Origin: CAVTQZ01 sp963737015
Lineage (GTDB): Bacteria; Actinomycetota; Acidimicrobiia; Acidimicrobiales; UBA8190
Reading direction: 5' to 3'
NCBI GenBank assembly: GCA_963737015.1
Contig: CAVTQZ010000002.1
Location: 1 to 64,000 of the forward strand
DNA length: 64,000 bases
Shown: piece after piece, positions 57,478 through 64,000 of the stretch
Position numbering within the stretch: position 1 is the stretch's first letter
Layout of the letters: every line of letters begins with the position of its first letter
Notes under the pieces: model-generated
What the model was told of the DNA's origin: nothing
Databases searched by the model: none
What the model saw: the letters and a program-made list of their open reading frames with translations, nothing else
Position numbers and translations under genes: made by a program

Positions 57478-60294
57478 GTGTCAGAGGGGATGGCACGCTC
57501 TGCAACGGTGCCCGCATCGACGCTGCCGGGCGCGCTCGTCCGCGCTGCGGAGAGGTCGGCTGCACCTGAGGCCGTGAGCGTGACCCTGGCGCGCCTCGCT
57601 GAGGCGCGTCCGGGGGTGGTCGATCGCCTGGTCGCCGACGACGAGCTGACCGGGCTCGGGAGCGCGGTCGTAGCCGTCGTCGCCGCGAGCCGGTCGCTCG
57701 CGAGGACCCTCCTCGTCGATCCCGACGCGATGGGAGTTCTGGGCGACCTGCGAAGTCCGGTCTCGCTCGACACCGGGGAGACCGCAAGCGCCGACGCCCT
57801 CGCCAGGAGGAAGCAACTCGAGCTTCTGCGGATAGCGGCGCTCGATCTCACGGGTGCCCTGCGTCTCGAAGAGGTCGGCACCGCCCTCGCGCACCTCGCG
57901 GAGGCCGTCCTCGCCCGGGCGGTCGCGCTCGGAGCTGTCGATCGGAGGAGCGGGCTTGCAGACGGCTTCGCGGTGATCGGAATGGGAAAGCTCGGGGGCA
58001 CGGAGCTCAACTACGCGAGCGATGTCGACGTCCTCTTCGTCACTTCCGACGACCCGGACGAGGAGACAGCGCGTCGCGTCCTGGCGGTGGCGCGCAAGTG
58101 CTTCCGCGTGGACGCGAACCTGCGGCCCGACGGCAGGTCCGGCGCGCTCACGCGCCCGCTCGAAAGCTACGCCGGGTACTGGTCGGAGCGGGCCGGGGTC
58201 TGGGAGCTCCAGGCCCTCATAAAGGCTCGCCCGGTGGCGGGCGACCGCTCACTCGGTGAGCGCTTCGCGCAGGCCGCAGCCGAAGCGGTCTGGGCACGCA
58301 CCTACAGCTCCGAGGAGCTCGCCGAGGTCCGCAAGATGAAGGCGCGCTCGGAGTCCGTGGTCGAACGACGCGGGCTTCTGGGACGTGAGATCAAGCGCGG
58401 GCCCGGCGGCATCCGCGACGTCGAGTTCGCGGTCCAGCTGCTCCAACTCGTACACGGCCGAAACGACCCTCAGATCCGTGACCGCTCCACGCTCGGCGCG
58501 CTCGAGCAGCTGTCCGGGGCCGGGTACATAGACGGCGGCGACGAGACGGCTCTCGCTTCGGCCTACAGGTTCCTGCGCACCGTGGAGCACCGCCTTCAGC
58601 TCGTCGAGGAGGAACAGACCCACTCGGTTCCCTCGAACGAAGCCGCGCACCAGCACCTCGCACGCGTTCTCGGCTTTCGCGACGAGCCCTCCTCGACCGC
58701 GTCCTACGCGTTCGACGAAGCCCTTCGCACGTGTCAGCGCGACGTGCGCGCCGTGCACGAGCGCCTCTTCTTCCGTCCGTTGCTGGAGGCCTTCGCCGCT
58801 CTGGACGGCGGTGCGGCCGTGGGGATGGGAGCCGACGCCGTCTCCGAGCGCCTCGCCGCGTTCGGTTTCGCTGACGCAGACCGCACGAGCAGCGCAGTAC
58901 GCGAGCTCGCCGGCGGGCTCACGCGCAGCTCGAAGCTCATGGAGCAGCTCCTGCCGCTGTTGCTCGACTGGCTGTCGCTCACGCCGGACCCCGACCTCGG
59001 ACTGCTGGGGCTGCGCAACCTCGTCGTCCACGCGCACCACCGCACCCTCCTCGTCCCGACCTTCCGCGAGTCGCCGGAGGCGGCACGACGGCTGTGCGTA
59101 CTCCTCGGTACGAGCAAGGTCCTCGCCGAGTCCATGGCCCACAACCCCGAGCTCATACCTAGCCTCGCCGACGACGCGTCCCTCGCCACTTCGCCGCGCC
59201 ACGAGCTCGTCGCAGAAGCGCTCGCGCGACTCGGTCAACGGGGCGAGGAGCCACAGCGGCGCGACCAGCTCATCCGCATGCGTCAGGAACAATTCGTGAA
59301 GATCGCAGCGCGCGATCTCCTGGACTTCGACGACGTGCGTGCAACGGGGTCCGCGTTGAGCTCGGTCTCCGAGGCGCTTCTCGAAGCTGCACTCGCAGGC
59401 ATTGAACGTGAGGTGCCTTTCAGTGTCATAGGGCTCGGGCGCTTCGGAGGGGCGGAGCTCTCCTACGCGAGCGACCTCGACGTGCTGTTCGTCTTCGACG
59501 GCGACACCGGCGACACCCGCGGTGCGGGCGGTCCCGGGGGAGGGGACGTGAGGAGGGGCGAGGCGGTCGCCGAGGCGTTGTCCAGGTTCCTCCGCGGACC
59601 GAGTCCCTCCCAGAGGATCTTGACACTCGACCTCGGCCTGCGACCCGAGGGAGGACAGGGGCGGATCGCCAGGGACCTGGCGGGCTACGCCAAGTACTTC
59701 GCCCGCTGGGCGCAGACGTGGGAACGTCAGGCCATGTCGAGGGCCCGGTGCGTCGCCGGCGATCGCGACCTCGCGGACAGGTTCCTCGCGGCGACCGAGT
59801 CCTTCGTCTGGGACCGCGAGCTCACCGATTCGGAGGTTGCGGAGATCCGGAGGATGAAAGCACGTATCGAACGCGAGCGCATCCCTTCCCAGGACGATCC
59901 GCAGTTCCATCTGAAACTCGGGCGCGGCTCCCTGTCCGACATCGAATGGACGGTCCAGCTGCTCCAACTCCGACACCGGGTGCCTGGAACCGGGACGATG
60001 GAGGCGCTCGACTCGCTCCTCGACGCGGAAGCGATCTCCTCCGAGGACGCAGATATCCTCCGGGCCGCTTACCGGTTCTGTGAGAGGACCCGTAACCGTT
60101 GGTTCTTGGTGGGCGCGCTGCCCGGCGGTGGGTCACCCGGGGACTCGCTTCCGACACAGGCGCACCAGATGTCGCGGCTCGCCAGAAGTCTCGACACCAC
60201 ACCCGCATCTCTTCGCGACGAGTACCGCCGCTTCACGCGGCGCTCCAGACAGGTAGTCGAACGTCTCTTCTACGGAATCGAGCGACACGAGTGA
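57478..60294 (+). CDS. glnE: Glutamine synthetase adenylyltransferase GlnE
   Basis: Two-domain nucleotidyltransferase that adenylylates and deadenylylates glutamine synthetase to control nitrogen assimilation. The first catalytic domain has GKLGGTELNYASDVDVLFV and the second GRFGGAELSYASDLDVLFV (paired Asp motifs); each is followed by a helical GlnD/PII-uridylyltransferase-type region (LKLGRGSLSDIEWTVQLLQL in the second half). I choose the GTG at 57478 with GGGAG eight bases upstream (938 residues). The frame is open far upstream, antisense to nadE, and that part is rejected. Confidence 0.92.
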   Translation: MSEGMARSATVPASTLPGALVRAAERSAAPEAVSVTLARLAEARPGVVDRLVADDELTGLGSAVVAVVAASRSLARTLLVDPDAMGVLGDLRSPVSLDTGETASADALARRKQLELLRIAALDLTGALRLEEVGTALAHLAEAVLARAVALGAVDRRSGLADGFAVIGMGKLGGTELNYASDVDVLFVTSDDPDEETARRVLAVARKCFRVDANLRPDGRSGALTRPLESYAGYWSERAGVWELQALIKARPVAGDRSLGERFAQAAAEAVWARTYSSEELAEVRKMKARSESVVERRGLLGREIKRGPGGIRDVEFAVQLLQLVHGRNDPQIRDRSTLGALEQLSGAGYIDGGDETALASAYRFLRTVEHRLQLVEEEQTHSVPSNEAAHQHLARVLGFRDEPSSTASYAFDEALRTCQRDVRAVHERLFFRPLLEAFAALDGGAAVGMGADAVSERLAAFGFADADRTSSAVRELAGGLTRSSKLMEQLLPLLLDWLSLTPDPDLGLLGLRNLVVHAHHRTLLVPTFRESPEAARRLCVLLGTSKVLAESMAHNPELIPSLADDASLATSPRHELVAEALARLGQRGEEPQRRDQLIRMRQEQFVKIAARDLLDFDDVRATGSALSSVSEALLEAALAGIEREVPFSVIGLGRFGGAELSYASDLDVLFVFDGDTGDTRGAGGPGGGDVRRGEAVAEALSRFLRGPSPSQRILTLDLGLRPEGGQGRIARDLAGYAKYFARWAQTWERQAMSRARCVAGDRDLADRFLAATESFVWDRELTDSEVAEIRRMKARIERERIPSQDDPQFHLKLGRGSLSDIEWTVQLLQLRHRVPGTGTMEALDSLLDAEAISSEDADILRAAYRFCERTRNRWFLVGALPGGGSPGDSLPTQAHQMSRLARSLDTTPASLRDEYRRFTRRSRQVVERLFYGIERHE

Positions 60295-60307
60295 GGCCGG
60301 GCCGGCC

Positions 60308-62230
60308 ATGATGAGCGGGTCTTCGGCTTTGCCACGGCGGGAACGCCGAAGAGGTGAGCGCGCAGGCAGGGGCCGCTCCTACGACCTCGTCGGCGCGGTC
60401 GTACGTCTCATGCCCGACGCCGCTGTGGTGGTCGACTCCGCCGGAGTGATCGTCGCAGCGAACGCACTCGCCGAGAGCCTCTTCGGCTTTCCGCCGGGAG
60501 CCCTCGCAGGGGAGGTGGTGGACAACCTCGTCCCCGAGCGCTTTCGCTCGGGTCACGCCGCGCACCGGTCGGGCTTCTTCGAGCAACCCTCCCAACGTCC
60601 CATGGGCGCAGGACTGGAACTCTGGGCGCGCAATCGCGACGGTAGCGAGTTCCCCGTCGAGGTGACCCTCGCGCCGCTCGCTGTCCCCGAGCGTCCGCTC
60701 ACGCTCGCGGCCATCCGCGACCTCACGCAGCGCCGGGCCGAGTGGGCGGAGCTCGGAAGGCTCGCCGCGATCGTCTCGGCGTCCGACGACGCGATCATCT
60801 CCGTGGACCTCGATGCCGGGATCACGAGCTGGAACCAGGGCGCGCAGCGGCTCTTCGGCTACGGGGCCGATGAGGTGACCGGGGTGACCTGCGAGGAGCT
60901 CGTCCCCCCGAGGCTCAGGTCCGAGCTCCACGAGCAACTTGCGATCGTACGGGCGGGTGTCCGTGTGCCGGGACGCGACACGCGCAGGCTGCGCAAGAAC
61001 GGCGAAGAGGTGGACGTATTCGAATCGCTGTCCCTCATCCGTGAACCCTCCGGAGAGGCGATCGGTTTCGCGTGGCTCATGAGCGACGTGAGCGAGCGCA
61101 AGCTCGCCGAGCTCGAGCTGCGCCGCCTCTTGGAGGAGACACAGCGTCGTGAGCGTTGGCTCGAGGCGATCTCCGACGTGAGGCTCAAGCTCCTCGGCCC
61201 GGGACCTCTGGACGAATGGCTGGACATGATCGGTCGCCACATCCGCGAGCTCGTCTACAACGACGGCTGGATCATCCTTATTCGCGAGGAGGAGGAATGG
61301 ATGTCCATCGCCGCCACCGGTGGCGAAGCGTTCTCCCCCGCCGCGACCGTCGCCCTCGAATCTTCGCCCGTAACGCAGGAACCCGCCTCGGCGGCACCGG
61401 ACACCGATGCGCTCGTGCGTTCACTTGCCGCGGGGTCATCGCCCCTCGGGCCTCTGGTCGTGAGCCCCCTCGTCACGGCGAACGGTCAGGCCGGCCTGCT
61501 TGCTGTCGGGCGCTTCACCGGCAATCCCGAGTTCGGGCGTGAGGAGGTGCGCGTCGTCGAGAGCTTCTCGCAGATGGCAGGCCTCGCGGTCGAGATCTCC
61601 CAGGGTCAGTCGGTCCGCGACCAGCTCGCGCTCGTCGCCGACCGGGAAAGGATCGCCCGGGATCTCCACGACCACGTCATCCAGCGGCTCTTCGCCGTCG
61701 GCATGTCCCTTCAGGCGACGGCGAACTCGATCACCGAAGACCGGACACTGGAGCGGATAAGCGAGTCGATCGAGGAGATCGATGCCACCATCCGCGACGT
61801 CCGTTCGACGATCTTCTCCCTCGAGCTGCGGGCAAAGGAAAGGGCCGAGACGAGCGTCCGCTCACAGATTCTCGAGTTGGCGTCGAAGGCTGCCGAGACC
61901 CTCGGTTTTCAGCCTCGGATGCAGTTCGACGGGCCGGTCGACACCCGGGTACCGGAGGAGATGATCCCAGACGTCCTGGCCGTCGTACGTGAGTCGCTTT
62001 CGAACGTCGCCAAGCACGCACGCGCGTCGCGGGTCGAGATCGGCGTGCAGGTCCAGGACGATCTCAGAGTCACGATCGCTGACAACGGGCGGGGCATTGG
62101 TGACCCCGAGCGCGACAGCGGGCTCGGAAACATGAGAGCGCGCGCCGAGCGCCGCGGGGGACAGATGTCGATCACGGGCAGGGAGCCGAAGGGCACCCTC
62201 CTCGAATGGCGGGTGCCCCTTCCGCACTGA
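60308..62230 (+). CDS. Soluble PAS-PAS-GAF sensor histidine kinase (NarL/DevS type)
   Basis: 640 residues without membrane segments. PAS 1 about 27-140, PAS 2 about 148-270, GAF about 285-435, HisKA_3 dimerisation domain with the phospho-accepting His454 in IARDLHDHVIQRLF, then HATPase_c (VVRESLSNVAKHA, DNGRGIG, GLGNMRARAE). This layout resembles DevS/DosS kinases that sense gas or redox ligands, but no heme pocket can be proven. No response-regulator gene is adjacent. 13 bases after glnE. Confidence 0.88.
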   Translation: MMSGSSALPRRERRRGERAGRGRSYDLVGAVVRLMPDAAVVVDSAGVIVAANALAESLFGFPPGALAGEVVDNLVPERFRSGHAAHRSGFFEQPSQRPMGAGLELWARNRDGSEFPVEVTLAPLAVPERPLTLAAIRDLTQRRAEWAELGRLAAIVSASDDAIISVDLDAGITSWNQGAQRLFGYGADEVTGVTCEELVPPRLRSELHEQLAIVRAGVRVPGRDTRRLRKNGEEVDVFESLSLIREPSGEAIGFAWLMSDVSERKLAELELRRLLEETQRRERWLEAISDVRLKLLGPGPLDEWLDMIGRHIRELVYNDGWIILIREEEEWMSIAATGGEAFSPAATVALESSPVTQEPASAAPDTDALVRSLAAGSSPLGPLVVSPLVTANGQAGLLAVGRFTGNPEFGREEVRVVESFSQMAGLAVEISQGQSVRDQLALVADRERIARDLHDHVIQRLFAVGMSLQATANSITEDRTLERISESIEEIDATIRDVRSTIFSLELRAKERAETSVRSQILELASKAAETLGFQPRMQFDGPVDTRVPEEMIPDVLAVVRESLSNVAKHARASRVEIGVQVQDDLRVTIADNGRGIGDPERDSGLGNMRARAERRGGQMSITGREPKGTLLEWRVPLPH

Positions 62231-62245
62231 GCTACTGGGCCAGTG

Positions 62246-62542
62246 TCAGTGCTCGTCCCAATGGCCTTCGTGCGCGGCGTGACGATGATCGTCGTGCACG
62301 TAGTCGGTGTGGTCACCGTGTGACACGGCCTCGTGTCCACACTCGGGACCGTGCTCGTGCTCGTGGTCCGCGTGCTCCACGTGGGTGTCCGGCTCGCACT
62401 CGTCCCAGTGATCGTCGTGGCCGCGATGCGCATGGCCGTCGTGCAGATAGTCGGTGTGGTCCCCGTGCGTCACCGCGACGTGGCCACAGTCCGGCCCGTG
62501 CGCGTGGCCGTGCTCGGCATGGGTGTCATGAACGGTTGTCAT
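62246..62542 (-). CDS. Histidine-rich metal-binding protein with internal duplication
   Basis: 98 residues, 27 of them His. Two 36-residue repeats (13-48 and 62-97) are identical at 25 positions and share GPxCGHxAVxHGDHTDY and HWDE. Such soluble His-rich proteins bind zinc or nickel as stores or chaperones. Start at the ATG at 62542 after GGAG (8-base spacing). It overlaps the end of the upstream SmtB-type repressor gene by 17 bases and is therefore probably under the same metal control. Confidence 0.82.
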   Translation of the reverse strand: MTTVHDTHAEHGHAHGPDCGHVAVTHGDHTDYLHDGHAHRGHDDHWDECEPDTHVEHADHEHEHGPECGHEAVSHGDHTDYVHDDHRHAAHEGHWDEH

Positions 62543-62906
62543 CTTCGTGCTCCTCTCTTGTCTGGTCGGGTATTGAAGGTGGTCGATGTCCCGCTTCGCT
62601 TCCGTGCGTGAACGCGTCGCGTGCGATGTGCGCAACGTGTTCGTCCGCAAGTGAATAGAGCGTCTCCTTACCGCGGCGGTTCCCCGCGACGAGACCTGTC
62701 GACCTGAGCACCCGAAGGTGCTGCGACGCGAGCGACTGCGAGATGCCGAGGGTGTCCACGAGCTCGTGGACGCAACGAGGGCCCTCGGCGAGCTCGAGGA
62801 CGATCGCCAGACGATGCGGCGTCCCGAGGGCCCGCAGAAGCTCCGAGGCCGTCGAAAGCCGCCTCTCGTCGAGTGCCGGCCGGGTCGTATCGCTCGGTAT
62901 GGTCAC
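62526..62906 (-). CDS. SmtB/CzrA-type zinc-sensing ArsR-family repressor
   Basis: About 126-residue winged-helix repressor; recognition region LGISQSLASQHLRVLRSTGLV and wing RRGKETLYSL. The last helix has Asp-x-His-x10-His-x2-Glu in DEHVAHIARDAFTHGSE, the exact spacing of the SmtB alpha5 zinc site (D104, H106, H117, E120). An operator-like sequence overlaps its promoter, so it is probably autoregulated and released by zinc. The GTG at 62906 lies six bases after TAATAT and would be leaderless; a GTG at 62912 is also in frame. Confidence 0.86.
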   Translation of the reverse strand: MTIPSDTTRPALDERRLSTASELLRALGTPHRLAIVLELAEGPRCVHELVDTLGISQSLASQHLRVLRSTGLVAGNRRGKETLYSLADEHVAHIARDAFTHGSEAGHRPPSIPDQTREEHEDDNRS

Positions 62907-62912
62907 CTGCAC

Positions 62913-62935
62913 ATATTAGCAACTGTTCATGCTTT
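62913..62935 (-). promoter_or_regulatory. SmtB-like operator and -10 of the repressor gene
   Basis: On the minus strand ATGAACAGTTGCTAATAT spans 62930-62913. It contains TGAACAGTT, the core of known SmtB operators, in imperfect dyad with TAATAT, which also serves as -10 (62918-62913). A weak -35 (CGGACA, about 62940-62935) is 16-17 bases upstream. Confidence 0.5.
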
Positions 62936-63040
62936 GTCCGGCACGGGCACGCACCGCCTTTTATGGCTCCAAGCTGGGGATTCGGCCGCGTCGTGAGTTC
63001 AAGAATGGTTCTCATCACAATCTCTCTGAGGGCCCGCCGG

Positions 63041-63046
63041 TATGCT
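63041..63046 (+). promoter_or_regulatory. Candidate -10 for leaderless fur-family transcript
   Basis: TATGCT ends seven bases before the GTG at 63054. The ATG at 63042 lies inside this hexamer, which is why the later GTG is chosen as start. Confidence 0.3.
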
Positions 63047-63053
63047 TGGTGTG

Positions 63054-63494
63054 GTGCCCGACGACGTTCACAGCGCGGTTTCGTCACGACTTCGCGGTGT
63101 CGGACAGCGCTACACGACGGGGCGCCGGATGCTCGTCGAGGCCCTGACGTCGGCCACGAAACCCCTCACGACGGCAGAGCTCGTCGCCGCAGAGCCGCGC
63201 CTGCCCTGGAGCACCACGTACAGGAACCTCGGCATCCTCCAACAAGCGGGTGTAGTGAGAACCGTGATCGGAAGTGACGAGTACTCGCGGTTCGAACTGG
63301 CCGAGGAACTGACAGGACGCCACCACCATCACCTCGTGTGCATCACCTGCGGGGCCGTCGAAGATTTCGAAGCGCCGCCGCGGGTCGAAAGGGGCCTGGC
63401 GGACGCGATCGATCAGCTTTCCATCGGATCTGGATTCAGACCCGAGACGCACCGCCTCGATCTGCTCGGGACGTGCGCGAAATGCGCCCTCTGA
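63054..63494 (+). CDS. Fur-family metalloregulator (probably Zur)
   Basis: 146 residues. The N-terminal winged helix has TTGRRMLVEAL and STTYRNLGILQQAGVV. The C-terminal metal region has RHHHHLVCITCGAVEDFE and a final CAKCAL, giving two CxxC structural zinc motifs and the His cluster of Fur proteins. Neighbouring zinc-sensing repressor and His-rich protein favour a Zur role. Alternative ATG start at 63042. Divergent from the SmtB-type gene. Confidence 0.85.
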   Translation: MPDDVHSAVSSRLRGVGQRYTTGRRMLVEALTSATKPLTTAELVAAEPRLPWSTTYRNLGILQQAGVVRTVIGSDEYSRFELAEELTGRHHHHLVCITCGAVEDFEAPPRVERGLADAIDQLSIGSGFRPETHRLDLLGTCAKCAL

Positions 63495-63507
63495 TTCGGG
63501 GGCCCGG

Positions 63508-64000
63508 TCAGGGCCCGGGTCGGAGTCTCGGGAAGGTCACCGATATCTCGAGCCCACCACCGGCGACGGGCTTGGCACTGACAGATGCTTCGTGAGCGTC
63601 GGCGATCGCCCTCACGAGTGTAAGCCCGAGACCGACTCCGTCACGGTCGTTGGTCCGCACCTCCATTCGGCGAAACGGCTCGAACAGAGAGTCGACGGCG
63701 TCTTCGGGAATGCTCGGGCCGCCGTTGGCGACCGTCAGGAACGAGACCCCGTCGTCGGTTCCGGTGGTCACGCGGACCCAGCCATCGTTTTGATTGTGCA
63801 ACACCGAATTGTCGATGAGATTGAGCACCAGGCGACCCAGTAGTAGCGGATCTCCAGCCGTTTCGGACTCTTTCAGGTCCGATGCGATCTGCAGGTTCTT
63901 CTCCGCGACAGCGGGCGCAACGGTCTCCAAGCCGTCGCCGGCGAGGAGGGCCAGATCCACCTTCGGTCTGGCGAGCGGGTTCCGCTCGGCCACTGACAGC
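63508..64000 (-). CDS. Sensor histidine kinase, C-terminal part (truncated by window edge)
   Basis: Only the ATPase end is in the window: N box LVLNLIDNSVLHN, then TVANGGPSIP (G1) and DGVGLGLTLVRAIADAH (G2), a classic HATPase_c domain of HisKA-type kinases. The frame runs open to base 64000, so the sensor and His-phosphotransfer parts lie outside. Convergent with the Fur-family gene, with 13 bases between. Confidence 0.88.
   Translation of the reverse strand, partial: LSVAERNPLARPKVDLALLAGDGLETVAPAVAEKNLQIASDLKESETAGDPLLLGRLVLNLIDNSVLHNQNDGWVRVTTGTDDGVSFLTVANGGPSIPEDAVDSLFEPFRRMEVRTNDRDGVGLGLTLVRAIADAHEASVSAKPVAGGGLEISVTFPRLRPGP

Noticed and set aside
58249..59976. 575-codon minus-strand open frame
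   Set aside because: Lies wholly antisense to glnE, mirrors its codon periodicity and shows no family motifs.

Overview
The window looks like a chromosomal housekeeping segment of a high-GC actinobacterium. Pointers are the CarD-DisA-ClpC neighbourhood, a SigR/RsrA redox sigma pair, a DUF3263 plus LytR_C gene pair, GlnE, HemQ, a CysO-type sulfur carrier, glucosyl-3-phosphoglycerate synthase and a DUF2342 zincin. The mix (proton pyrophosphatase, LarE, phospho-aminoalcohol-type surface genes) suggests a deep lineage such as Acidimicrobiia; that placement is inference. I see no rRNA, IS element, prophage or CRISPR array, and no gene-free stretch above 300 bases.

Layout: 64-3998 pstS-pstC-pstA-pstB under a PHO-box-like array; 4137-5938 larE with a fused NIL domain, and hemQ; 6051-9380 CIRCE-controlled groEL, cysO and thrC; 9591-13775 gpgS, a frameshifted glycerate kinase, otsA and otsB; 13772-14667 LytR_C and DUF3263 genes; 14778 tRNA-Thr(TGT); 14913-19394 beta-propeller protein with bioD-bioF-bioA; 19411-25882 rlmB, ispF, ispD, carD, disA and a frameshifted clpC; 26116-27099 polyprenyl diphosphate synthase; 27118-38542 a long co-directional cofactor block (lysS, coaX, nadC, nadB, panD, panC, a DUF2520 gene, folK, folB, a phosphatase-like gene, folP, folE, hpt, tilS); 38542-41673 zincin, rsrA, sigR, SRPBCC and DinB genes; 41697-45144 a LicD-like / cytidylyltransferase-PLP fusion / methyltransferase cassette; 45198 tRNA-Thr(CGT); 45318-52614 holB, tmk, frameshifted topA and hppA; 52805-62230 HAD phosphatase, a tiny membrane ORF, a primary-type sigma factor, an unknown protein, nadE, glnE and a PAS-PAS-GAF histidine kinase; 62246-63494 a zinc module (His-rich protein, SmtB-type repressor, Fur/Zur protein); the right edge cuts a second histidine kinase.

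Many genes are translationally coupled through ATGA, GTGA or TGATG overlaps. Several others lack a Shine-Dalgarno sequence but carry TANNNT 6-8 bases before the start codon, which suggests leaderless transcripts. Three genes (glycerate kinase, clpC, topA) each carry a single-base frameshift in an otherwise intact reading frame. Two of these are normally indispensable, so sequencing or assembly error is the leading explanation.

The most interesting items are the cytidylyltransferase-PLP/LicD/methyltransferase cassette, a phosphatase-fold protein lacking its catalytic cysteine inside the folate operon, the LarE-NIL fusion with a 27-bp AT-rich palindrome in front of it, and the zinc module with a recognisable SmtB-like operator.
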